Part shown: in pieces, positions 32,435-42,235 of the stretch
Position numbering within the stretch: the stretch's first letter is position 1
Layout of the letters: each line of letters opens with the position of its first letter
Origin: Basidiobolus meristosporus CBS 931.73
Lineage: Eukaryota; Basidiobolomycota; Basidiobolomycetes; Basidiobolales; Basidiobolaceae
Direction of reading: 5' to 3'
NCBI GenBank assembly: GCA_002104905.1
Contig: MCFE01000643.1
Span: forward strand, 1-50,203
DNA: 50,203 nucleotides
Translations under genes and position numbers: made by a program
Notes under the pieces: generated by a model
Seen by the model: the letters and a program-made list of their open reading frames with translations, nothing else
What the model was told of the DNA's origin: nothing
Database searches by the model: none

Positions 32435-32922
32435 TTACTCTTCATAATGCTCCAGACACATTTCTCTCAGTGGTTGTCTTCTTGTATGAATATACTGTGA
32501 ATTGATAAGTATCTTAACTATTTTACCTATTTTGCTGTTTTCTCCTATATATGACTTTCCTCTGTATTTACCTTCCAATATGCTGAATCTCTTCAGATAT
32601 CCAAATGTATGTTCTACCCTCACTCTGAAATAATTGAATATCCCATTGTAGAGCTTCTGCTTCCTGCTATGCACACCATTCCTTGGCTTCCTATAAGCTG
32701 TAATACATCCTAATCTCTGACAATCCTCTCCTATATAAGCCAAGTCTGCCATACATTTCTCCCTTCTACTGAACTCTGGATGATTCTCTACCCAGAGTGC
32801 TTCGTCATGCCTACTTCCATCAGGCTGAGATGATTTGATTCAACTTGGTGCAATAAGCTTTATTCATCTGAATTTACAGGCATTATAATCAAATCACCAT
32901 CAATTGCCATGTATCTCATCAT
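32435..32922 (-). pseudogene. Harbinger transposase of H3, N-terminal core deleted
   Basis: It starts MMRYMAIDGDLIIM at 32922 (as H2), meets a stop, then after a deletion near 32822 resumes at the 'HDEALW' region and is open from 32752 to 32435. It keeps MADLAYIG (second Asp) and RVRVEHTFGYLKRF with the third acid Glu, which H2 lacks. It has lost the DTFPV segment with the first Asp, which H2 keeps. The two copies are thus complementary in damage. The enzyme would be inactive. Confidence 0.82.
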
Positions 32923-33160
32923 TATGCTGCAAAAATCATTCTCAAACAATGACTGGATATTTTTATTGATGTTTTAGTCACAAGTCTATAATCAAATAGG
33001 AAATCTGCAATTGATGTGATCTGATCAGTGTCAATGCAATCCAAGATGCATCATGCGTAATATATGGAAAATTCAGCAATCACTTTATTTTTCATATATG
33101 TTTTATATAAAACCAGGTTGATACCAATACACCACTGTATAAGTATCCAAATCTGTTGCT
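32923..33160. promoter_or_regulatory. Divergent promoter region of Harbinger H3
   Basis: 238 bases between divergent starts, the same length as in H2, with recognisable shared sequence. The promoter role is inferred. Confidence 0.5.
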
Positions 33161-34781
33161 ATGGTCCCTGTACCAAGTCTCAACTCATCTTTAGTTCAAC
33201 TCAGACAAAACCCCTCCCCCAGCTCACAAGCGTAGTCCAGACCAGAAAAGGAGATGGCAGATCCGTTCAAGTTCTTGCCAAATGATTTCAGTATGGCCCA
33301 AGTGTCTATGATGAGCCTTCATACAGATATTTAGGCACAACTCATTAATCTAGCAGATCTAGATACCTTGGAGAGTTGACTGAGATGGAAGAACCTGAGT
33401 AGAAAGCTGTGGCATGAGTTCTACATCAAGATGTCAACGGATGCATGTAGGAAGATATATAACAAGACAAGTATTGAAATCAAGAATGAGCTGAGAGTGA
33501 GGGGATTTGATGAGGAAGCCATGCAGGAACAATTTTGCATGCAAATTGCGCAGTATGGGCCGGATGCGTCCATTTGTGCCTCAACTTTGGGAACCAATGA
33601 GATTTTGAATGAGTTTTTGCCTCAAATGACTAATGTATTATGTGATATATTAGTAGAGCTAAGTGGCTTCCAAGAGTAATATACACAGGGCTTATCCAGG
33701 CAACAGTTGCAAAGTATTAGACAGAAGGTAAGTGAATAACTTGAGGAATCAGAGGTGAGCTTCAAGAGGAAGAATACAGACTGCAAGCAACATCATCTAG
33801 ATTGCACCAGCATGCCCTGCTGGATTCCTTACCATCCCTTGCAGCTTCAGCATGCCAGCACACTGTTGAAATATTGGACTATTTGGTATCATTCAGCAGC
33901 TAAAAATTTACTTAACAATTCTAGGCTAGTCTTGGTCACTGTAGGACTCATTTACTGCCTTAACTTTGCCACTTTCTCCAGATATATGATCTTATGATTA
34001 TTCCCCTATAGTCAGGATAAAATTAGCACTGTTACCAAACATTATGTACTAACCCTGAAACTGTTACAGAATGCTCCTGAATATTGAGAAACCCTCCCTA
34101 CTTAGTGTTGCAGCTGTATTACTTCTACAAAGGTATAAATACTGAGCTTCTTTATGAATAAACAACAGTTCAACTATTATCACTATTTCTTGATAAGTTC
34201 CTTATATCCAAATCACTTCTTAAATTGCAACACACACATTAGTCTAAACTACGCCAACACCCTTCACAAGAGCGCCCTGCATTGACTCAACACATATCAG
34301 GTCAATGCGTGTGCTACAGAGCAAAACCGCCAGAACCCGCCAAACTGCTCAAAAAAACACAAGTCCATTGGAGCAGGCCAAGCCATGTCAACAAGCAACA
34401 TCACATCAAACTCAGCCAAGGGCCATGCCAGTGCATCAAGTCACGTCTGCATGGGCCATTACACCTGACCATCACAGAGTTTCTTCCGGTGAACTGACTG
34501 ATGAGGACCCACATGAAGTGCCTCCAGCACCAGAGCCTCTGGCAAGTAAAAGAACGCATCAGTGCATAGCACTGCAGGCTGGCTCAGTTGCATCATCTGG
34601 AGCAATTCATCACAGCCAAGCTGCAGCACTGCACTCATCAACTAGAACGCAAAATACTGACTACAAATACACAAATAGCCACAAGGATAGTCAACAAGAA
34701 AGTAGTTTAGGTGTGCAAAGTGAATCACTACCAAATGCTTCAGTAGTGATCCCTGTGAGAAAAAAGCCTAGGAGAAGATGA
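33161..34781 (+). pseudogene. Harbinger accessory protein of H3, split by solo LTR
   Basis: ATG 33161 opens MVPVPSLNSSLVQLRQNPS. In-frame stops follow near 33236, 33332 and 33380. The conserved domain 'MSTDACRKIYNKTSIEIKNE' to LVELSGFQE is open from 33431 to 33679. A solo LTR interrupts the gene at 33864-34232. The C-terminal half resumes and is open from 34305 to TGA at 34779-34781, ending KKPRRR. It matches H2 in domain order and length once the LTR is discounted. Confidence 0.78.
33864..34232 (+). mobile_element. Solo LTR of a different retrotransposon family
   Basis: It runs from TGTTGAAATATTGG to AAATTGCAACA, 369 bases, with TGTTG/CAACA ends and a perfect CACAC duplication (33859-33863 and 34233-34237). 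It contains TATAAAT at 34134-34140 and AATAAA at 34157-34162. It does not match the copia or gypsy LTRs in this window. H2 reads straight through the site. The strand is assigned from the TATA/AATAAA order. Confidence 0.88.
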
Positions 34782-35525
34782 TGCAATTGCATTGAATTGC
34801 TATTATTTGTAATGATCCAAACAACACATTATTTTTTGCAATCCACATCAAACCATTGCATATCAGTGATCACTAAATATTTGATATAAGCAATATTAAG
34901 GTTGTCTCACATCTGAGAGAGGATCCCTATAAATAAATACCCTGCATATGTATACATCATCTGTGGCACCAGTGCAACCATTTGATCTGATTTGCACCCA
35001 TACAATTGGTTGCATGCTAGCTATGACACCTTGTCCAATCACTAGGGTCAGGGATTTACTTGCTTAATGGGGTAAAATGGGATATTTGATGGCAAATCAG
35101 GTAGCTTGTGTATTGGTCAAAGAGCCAATTGGGGGCTGAAAGCTTCAGGATACTTTTAGACCAATTAACCACTGAGATACCATCCAATTGGAGTGATGGT
35201 AACCAAAATGGTAAGTATCAGTGTAGTTTATAGTGTGATACACATTCATTTCCATTTGGATTAAAGTAACAAATCCAAATACCTGATTTTACCTACCCTA
35301 ATAGCTGTATCCAGTTGCGCACATGATGCAAACATTACAAGTAGGTGCAATCATTTGTGGCAACCTCATCATGTCAGATTGTGCCATAGTATGCAAGATT
35401 GTCCCACATGGTGCAAAAATATCCAGGAGCAATCCTGCCTACTGGTAGCTACAATATTGCGCCCAATTGTTCTTAGAGACCACAGATTGTGCTGCATGCC
35501 CTGGCGTGGTACAATGGAACAAGTG
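34782..35525 (+). other. Harbinger H3 accessory-side non-coding end
   Basis: No gene. It parallels H1 676-1417: near-palindrome at 34903-34918, TATA-like sequence after it, and 20-bp repeats at 35376-35395 and 35396-35415, then the inverted end. Confidence 0.65.
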
Positions 35526-35853
35526 TAATGATCTAAGTGACTATTTTAGGTGAGTTTGTAAGTGGAATTACAAACTTTTACCACAATTCCAACCCTATTC
35601 CTCATTGATATTTACTAAGTGTATTTCATTAAAACATCAGGTGCCCTGATCATGAAATTCCTCAAAGTCATCCACACAGCTCAAAACTAGCACATATGAT
35701 CTTGTGGCCATTGAGCATATTTTATATGTTTGGAACTTAATTATCATGTAAAAACATGTAAATTACTTATAGACTCAATGTATTGCTGAGTGAGAACCAT
35801 ACAGTCAACTTGACCTCATGAATGCTTCCAATATCTCCAAAACTCTTAGAGCA

Positions 35854-37061
35854 AAAAACACTCTGATAAAAGCCTCAAAAGCATATGTCCAAAGCTACAG
35901 GACTTTTGGATCACTTTGATAGCACTCATGCTTTGGGTACCATATATACTGGTATATTAACATAGTGAGTTGCCTGTAGAGTTTTAAGCTAGATATACTT
36001 TAAGATGAAGACTTTGATACAAGTGACCAGGCTAAAAGGGTATCCTGTTGTAACTCCAGAGCCGGCAAGAAATAGGTGTTATGATAAAGTGCTGGAGATG
36101 CATAGCTCAAGCCCTGGGGCCTGACAAGGTGCTTGCAAGTTTTGTCTGCTCTCTCTTCATTTCTAATGTTACTAAAACCTTGCTGCAGATATGCAATATA
36201 TCTGCTCATCTGAGGTTGCCCAATGTGCCACTGCTTTTCCCTGGTGAATATATGCACCAATAGCTTTGACAAAGCCAGCATGGCTGCTCAACATAATACA
36301 AGATCCCTCAGATATTACTGGCTGCAGGGGTGATTTCTGTTACTTTGATTAGTATTAAAATTGAGTGTGTATTCTCTGAAATTCATTTTTGTGATTATAA
36401 ATATCTGATGTGTAAAGATCCTATTGCCATATCCCCTGGTTTGCGTATTTTAATGCTCTAAACCAGGTACCTACAGTATGTAAGAGCTGTGATTTGTTTT
36501 GGATTGATGTCAAGTCCATCCCTATCAAAAAACACAAATCTGAAGTTCATTGGATTTTTAGCTGTTATTTAACCAATATTGTGACAGCAATTTTCTGGTA
36601 TTAAGCAGGCTTCTCTGCCTCAGATTCTTAGTTGCAACTTTTGGTAGTAGTAATGAGCAGCTAATAACCAAATTTGGCATCAATGCTAGTTGGCCTAGTC
36701 TCCCCCTGCAAAGGATATCTGCTTGTCTGCTGCAAAGCTAGTACCCAAGATACTTAAAGTTGTTACTTTCAGGAAAGTTGGGATTTAGCTGAAATGATCA
36801 TGGCATACTGCTGGCCTTTTGTTAGTTTTTTTCTTAGCGCCTGTGCAGGGATTTGTATTAGGCTGGAGTATAACAAGACAATGGTCATAGGGCTGATTGC
36901 TTTCAGAGCTGGGATCTGCAGGCACAAGGGTGAGAATGCTCCAGCAAAGTGGTGTGCAGTACATTTACTACTTTGTAGAGCCATAACTAAGCCACTAATG
37001 ATCTGTAACATTTATAGAGATTAATGGAAACAGATTAAAATAAGAGCTAGGCTGCTATTTG
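35854..37061. other. Unassigned region of 1.2 kb
   Basis: I see no match to the other repeats of the window and no convincing gene. The longest frames (36000-36281 minus, 36794-37024 plus) are under 95 codons, show no motif I know and have no supporting context. It could be old host sequence or a further element. Confidence 0.4.
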
Positions 37062-37265
37062 TGCTGTAAGAGTGTTGGAGATATTGGATATGATTGGGAG
37101 AACAGGTAGGTTATGTGGTCTTCACTTGATGACTTATAGAGTGTAAAAGTAGTATTTTTACTTTTACATGGTCTTGGCATAGCAAACATGTAGAATACGT
37201 TAAGCAAGGTCCCAGGAGCATGTGTGCAAAGTTTGGGCCTTTTGGACAACTTTGAGAATTTTCAT

Positions 37266-37992
37266 GAGAAGTTAGATTTCTACCTAATTGTATACATTCT
37301 TGTTTATCTTGAAATAAAGTCATGAGTGTTTTTTGACATAGGCCTAAATCTGTAAAAAGCTTTCTTAACCACGTTGCTTCTTCTGTAGCTTCACAGGCTG
37401 CCATATACTCTGCCTCTGTGGTAGAAAGTGCTATAGTTAGTTGCTTTCTTGCTCCTTTACAGGAAAGCAAGGTGTATCCTGTGGTCAATCTTCTGCCTTT
37501 CAAATTTTGTCCCCAATCAGCATCAGAGTATCCTACAGGATCCTGTTCTGAGTCCTTATAAGTATGTCTTAAGCAGATATCAGTAGCTCCTTTTAGGTAT
37601 CTGAAAATCCATTTAACTGCTGCAATATGATCAAATCCATAGTTCTGATTATGCCAGCTGACAACTCCCGCCAAATATGAGATATCCAGATGTGTTCCAA
37701 GCATGATATACATTGGACTGTTGGCCATAGATTGCTAAGGAAAGTCAGGGCTTTCAGATGGCACAGAGCTCTCATGATTTGGTTGAGTTTTGATCAACTT
37801 AAGGTTTGTCTCCATTGGGGTAGCTACTGGTTTACAGTCTTCCATTTGATACTTCTTTAGTATATCCTGAATATACTTGGACTGGCTTAGGGTGATAGTC
37901 TGGGTACTTCTTCTTTATGGAGAACTTAATCCCTAAGTAGTAACTGAGTTCTCTTAGATTAGACATCTTGAACTCTCTAGATAGGCTGGATT
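37266..37992 (-). pseudogene. Copia Cop3 RT end and RNase H (broken)
   Basis: The minus strand reads 'MLGTHLDISYLAGVVSWHNQ', then GYSDADWGQNLKGRR, STTEAEYMAACEA and 'LFQDKQECIQLGRN', the copia RT-connection and RNase H. The C-terminus is truncated and fused straight onto LTR sequence at 37265. Frame breaks separate it from the RT part up to 37992. Confidence 0.85.
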
Positions 37993-38800
37993 GTACATGG
38001 GCATTTCAAGCTAAATGAGCCCTCTGAGATACTGGAAAATTTGAAAGAATTGGCAAGATATTACAGAGTATCTGCTACTCTAAGTACTTCTCAGGGACTT
38101 CAATTAATATTCATACGTATATGCAACAATACAAATGCAAAAACTGGATGAACTGGATATGTATTAATTCAAGTGGCATTCTGAAGCCATTCCTACCAAG
38201 AGTACATTGGAAGCATTGGGAGTCATATGTGGACATTGTAGGAATATTTATCCAGAAGCGGATCACCAATGCCAACTTGACGCATCTACAGCTGTTGTGT
38301 GATATGCCAGATTTCTTGTTGTCTCAAGCCAACTTCTACACCATTCAATATGGATTTCACACAAACAAAAGCCAGAGTGCACCTATAAGAGGGACTAGAA
38401 TCCAGCAGGGAGAAGGAATATATTGGCTAAATACCAAGAAGTTCTTTGTGGATATTCAGGAGATATTCTTGGCAGAAGTGGTGACAACCAAGCATATGTT
38501 TGCAAGATGTATATGTTACCAGCAGTACAAGGTATATGGCAACTTTGCAAGTATCACACTAAAAAGCTGTAAAGGTTATGGAAGTATGTCCATTGCGGCA
38601 GGTGTGCACATTTGTAGAGGTTAGTAAGCAGGAGGCCATAGTTTTTTTTTGATTCAAACTACATGTGAAATACCCAAGGTAGTAGTGGGTATGCAAATAA
38701 AGAGGGGTGATTCTACATTGGAATATATGAATTGCACAAGGGGAGGTAGAAAAAGGAAATACCATTTGGTAAATTGGTACGGTAGCATTATACACAACCA
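37993..38800 (+). pseudogene. Tnp2 C-terminal half in C5
   Basis: The frame open from 38121 to 38624 reads 'MNWICINSSGILKPFLPRVH', then 'GTRIQQGEGIYWLNTKKFF' and MFARCICYQQYKVYGNF. The 'SSGILKPFLP..HW' part matches the usual fungal Tnp2 segment before the C-terminal domain. Like C6, it lacks the 'LYY..HKAE' segment seen in C2, so C5 and C6 derive from one deleted ancestor. Confidence 0.7.
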
Positions 38801-39158
38801 GCAGTAGACCATCATACTGCCAATATTATGCCATCAGAGTTTTGCAGTGAGGCCATCAAAACACTGTCAAGCTTCTTGCCTTACAAGGCTATGGGATGTC
38901 CCGGCCAATTGGATCCACTTAAAATAGTTGTAGAGTGCTAAAAAACCGCAACAATACCATACAGCACTAATAAAATATTGTCAAGTTTTATCCCTTTGTT
39001 TGTTTGTAAAATTTGCCAAGCACTGTGATAATCCTCTCATAAGATTGTTATGAGGGTCACTAATTCCAAGCTGCTGCTATTATGATGGTCTCTAAATTGG
39101 ATCCTGACAGCTGATCCAGATTGGATCCACCCTTGGGACCAGTTTATTTTTCATAGGG
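37993..39158 (+). mobile_element. CACTA fragment C5 (right part)
   Basis: It begins abruptly within Tnp2 and ends with the CACTA terminus 'tttttcataggg' at 39158. It is about 90% like the same part of C6 (43764-44947) by eye. The left half is deleted together with the neighbouring copia sequence. Confidence 0.78.
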
Positions 39159-39644
39159 CTGCTGTGGCTTTGCTTGCAGATAGTAGATTCTTGGCTATTT
39201 CCTGTACATAGTGTACTTCTTTAAAGGTCAGTGTATGGCTTCCTTCACTGCTCCTGAGGCTTGCTTGGATAGTTTCTTCTCCCATTGCATCAAGTGTTCT
39301 ATTGTTACCCATGAAAACCTTCTTAATTTAAATTTCTTGGTATTGGGTAAAAAGTTCTTTTTGGTGTGTAAGGTGTTGAGATGCTCCAGAGTCAATATAC
39401 CATGTCTGAGAATCCTTGTCAGTGGACATATTTAGTGCAGATGTGAATAGTCTATCTCCAGTTGTTGCAGCATTTACACTTTCAGACCTCTTTTTCTGAT
39501 TATCTCTCTTTTTGAGACACCGGTCTGATGATTGTCCTTTCCTTTTGCAGTGGTTGCAAAACAGGTTGTTGTTGCCTTCTTAGGGTCTTGATACCTCCTT
39601 TGTTGGTTATCATTGGCTATTAAAACTTTTTCTCTTTCCTTCTT
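39159..39644 (-). pseudogene. Copia Cop3 protease and zinc-knuckle region
   Basis: The minus strand matches Cop4 46850-47320: 'AKNLLSVSKATAEG'-type end, protease with the DSGAS region near 39395, and the CX2CX4HX4C zinc knuckle around 39530. The CACTA element C6 interrupts it at 39644/45. Frames are broken. Confidence 0.75.
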
Positions 39645-39971
39645 CCCTATGAAAAATTATTGAGATGATCCTGTCAAAAGACTGTCACAAAGTTAATGTC
39701 CCATGACTGAGAGGTACCAATCTTGTCAGGACACTGTCCAGAGACTGTTGAAAAATAATTGCACCCCAGATTTCATAAAAAACTTTGTCAAAATTTTTCA
39801 TCACAACAATGTATAAGTGGCTTTTGATTGGTTCCCTGCCAATTTGCTCACTTTCTGATCCTGGACACTCTATTGCCTCCTACATTTGTGTGAGTTGATT
39901 GGCTATTGCCTCTTTTTCACACTCCTTACTTCCTGACTCAACCGTTTCTTTTACTTTTCATGCTTACAAAT

Positions 39972-42013
39972 TGATTCATTTCTGTTGAAACTTCAGTTGT
40001 ACCTTAATTGCCAATTGTATTGACCTATACAAGTCTCTATACCCTACACTAACATTAAGCCCAATCCCACACTCAATAAGTATTTTTGCCGTAATTCTCT
40101 GGTTCCACAACTTTGGCAGGAACCCAATAGCTTTATACCACTGTTCATTCACTGGTTCCCACATGTCCTGGTCTTCAGCCAGCACTGCAAGGTCTAGCTC
40201 CTCATCTGCCAGCCTTTGCAATAAATCCTTGCAATATTGCAGTGCATTTTCTTGAGCACTGCTCTTGAAGAAGTGCTGCAACCTCTTGGTGTGCCTATTA
40301 ATGTTCCAAAACTCCACTGAAGACATTCTGATGGTCTTTCAAGCTCTTGACATTGTAGCCTTGTCTGTCAGTGGGATCTCCACTCTGTCAACAATGGAGG
40401 CTGTGGAGGCTGTGGTGACAAATTGCCTTTTTCAGCAAACTCATCTACCTTGCTGGAGTGTAGCTCAACTGGCTGTGCTTCCAACTCTTGTGAAAACAGC
40501 TGTTTTCTTGTTGGTAATTCTTCTTGGCTATGATGGGATTCAGTCTGTTCCAGGCTTGTTGTGTTAATTGGCAAGAACTGCAGTTTTTTTTGCATTCCTC
40601 CCTGTCTCAGGCTTGGGTAGACATCTTTCCCTTTACCTTTTCCTTTATCACTGCCAGGTCTTTCACTGCTACTTTGTCTGAGTGCTTCTTGTAAAGAACT
40701 ACACTTTCTCCTGCATGAATTCTGCTCTGACATACCTGTTTTGGCCTGCTTGTCCCTTGCTGGCACTCTTCTGGCAACATGAAGTTTCTTTTCAGCTTGT
40801 TTTGAGCTCTCAACCGTAGTTGTGATAGGCTCCTGTAAAAGCGGCTGGTTTTTATCACTGCCAGGTCCTTCACTGCTACTTTGACTGGGTGCTTCTTGAG
40901 TGATACTATGCTTTTTCCTTGATGAATGTTGTGCTGGCGCATCCATATCTGCCTGCTTGTCCTTAATTGGCACTCTTCCAGCTGCCTGATGTCTCTTTGA
41001 CGCTTGTCTAGAGCTTTTAGCCCTGCTTGTAATGGGCTCTTGAGGAAGCCGCTGGTTTTTAGCCATGGCACCCTTGTTCTTCTGCCTTTGATAGTTTCTG
41101 CTATTCTTAAGATACTTTCTTAGCATACCAATGCTGGCCCAAAATCCCTTTGCCTGTTTGAATCCAGGATAATGCTCATGGAACAAGTCAAGTGCATTCT
41201 GCTTGGCCTTGAGTTCCTGATGGTCCCATGGTATGCCGGCCTTAAGGTGATGGCGTGCTAGACTTCTGATGGCCTCTGGTATATTAGCCCACTCTTCATT
41301 ATTGCACTCAATGGCTTCACAGATCTTTAATGTCTTTTGATTTTTAGGCTTTGGTATAAACATCACATTGTCTCCCTCCCATGCTGTGATAGATTTTTCT
41401 GTGGGCTTTATCTTTGGGCACTGTTGTTGTGCTTCAAAGACTCTATGGTGCTCCTCTGCTGTTACATCAGGAAATGGCTCAATTCTTGGCTGCAACATTG
41501 AGCTACTTGAGTTCTTTCTTGCAGCAAAGTTACTGCTTGCTCTACCTGGGATATTGATTGCTCTACACATATTATCCGCTCATCCTGTTTCTGGACTACT
41601 TCCTGACTTCTCTGGGCTATTGCATCTATCCTATCAGCCACTGCACCTAATTGCTTCATTAATGCTTTGGTATGAGCTGACAACATACTTGCTAATATGG
41701 GTGGTGGTGATGTTATCATGGCCACTTGCTGATCTTCAACAGAGGGTACTGCATTTGCTACATTCTCATCTGCCTGAGCATAACGGTCAGCTTGTGGCTC
41801 CGCAGAGGTTCTCAATTGCCTGCTTGACTGAGAGCTTGAGGAGTCTGCATTATTACCTTCAATGGGCACACTGTCCACAGAGCCTTTTTTGGATGTAGCC
41901 CTGCTTGTTGCACTGAATGTCAATGCAAGCTGTTGTCCAACTGTTCTTCAGTTGCCATCAGCGGTGGGGTTTGGTTGAGAACCAGACAACTTTACTTTAT
42001 TTTTTAGCGGCAT
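39972..42013 (-). pseudogene. CACTA accessory protein of C6
   Basis: ATG 42013 opens MPLKNKVKLSGSQPN. TGA at 41950-41948 follows, the frame is then open 41923-41462, shifts near 41520, and is open again from 41570 to 40368. The last part, 'MSSVEFWNINRHTKRLQHFF', ends at 39976. Parts in order: Ser-rich N-terminus; possible coiled coil 'IDAIAQRSQEVVQKQDERI'; a conserved domain with NNEEWANIPEAIRSLARHH and 'DLFHEHYPGFKQAKGFW'; two 69-residue repeats; KGKGKGK; a helical C-terminal domain. The change to the last frame coincides with the putative intron of C4, whose splice sites are worn here. Function unknown; a DNA-binding partner of Tnp2 is a guess. Confidence 0.72.
40644..41057 (-). repeat. Two tandem 69-codon repeats in accessory gene
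   Basis: Each unit is 207 bases (69 residues) and begins NQ-x-L-x-QEPIT and ends QSSSE-x-PGSDK. Unit 1 is at 40851-41057 and unit 2 at 40644-40850. The centre reads RVP-x-x-DKQA, and each unit is rich in Ser, Gln, Lys and Arg. C4 shows related units. Confidence 0.75.
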
Positions 42014-42235
42014 ATATATGGAAGTGAGTCAAACCAAAGGGGAAATAGTGTTACATATACGTGTGTATGTGGTGCCACAACTTTATTTACAATGCTTACT
42101 ATGGCAGGTCATCATTGAATCTTACATTCATGTAGGTGCAATGTCTCAAATACAAAACTGTCTTAAGTTCACATGAGTATTGACCAAAAAGTGATATAAT
42201 AGCATTATGTTGTTGAAGGTCAAACTGTTTGCCCC
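42014..42235. promoter_or_regulatory. Divergent promoter region of CACTA C6
   Basis: 222 bases between the accessory ATG (42013, minus) and the Tnp2 ATG (42236). It contains the near-palindrome 'acatatacgtgtgtatgt' at about 42052-42069, whose surroundings are kept in C1 and C4. The bidirectional promoter role is inferred from position. Confidence 0.5.

Larger units (their letters stand above)
32262..35525 (+). mobile_element. PIF/Harbinger-like element H3 (both ends)
   Basis: A 3.26-kb element with inverted ends (ACTTGTTCCATTG from 32265, CAATGGAACAAGT to 35524) and duplication TAA (32259-32261 and 35526-35528). The intact LTR sequence 'ggtaatgatct' shows the empty site. The orientation is opposite to H2: transposase on minus, accessory on plus. 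A solo LTR (33864-34232) sits in the accessory gene. Confidence 0.9.
31970..35585 (-). mobile_element. Reversed copia solo LTR, itself carrying Harbinger H3
   Basis: 31970-32261 plus 35529-35585 make up one reversed LTR (TGTTTCAAGAGTC... to ...TTTTACCACA). The duplication ATTCC stands at 31965-31969 and 35586-35590. Harbinger H3 fills the interior. Confidence 0.85.
31893..35853 (+). repeat. 3' LTR of Cop2, split by a reversed solo LTR
   Basis: 31893-31969 matches the first part and 35586-35853 the rest of a plus-strand copia LTR. Between them sits the reversed LTR unit 31970-35585, flanked by ATTCC on both sides. The LTR is worn, ending near 'aaactcttagagca'. Confidence 0.75.

Noticed and set aside
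36000-37024. Small frames as possible host genes or membrane peptides
   Set aside because: Under 95 codons, no motif, no homologous copy in the window and no intron signals that I can support.
39211-39435. Plus-strand frame of 74 codons
   Set aside because: Antisense to the copia protease region of Cop3.
41368-41898. Open frame of 176 codons on the plus strand
   Set aside because: It lies antisense to the conserved CACTA accessory gene; the minus strand carries the homology shared by C1, C4 and C6.
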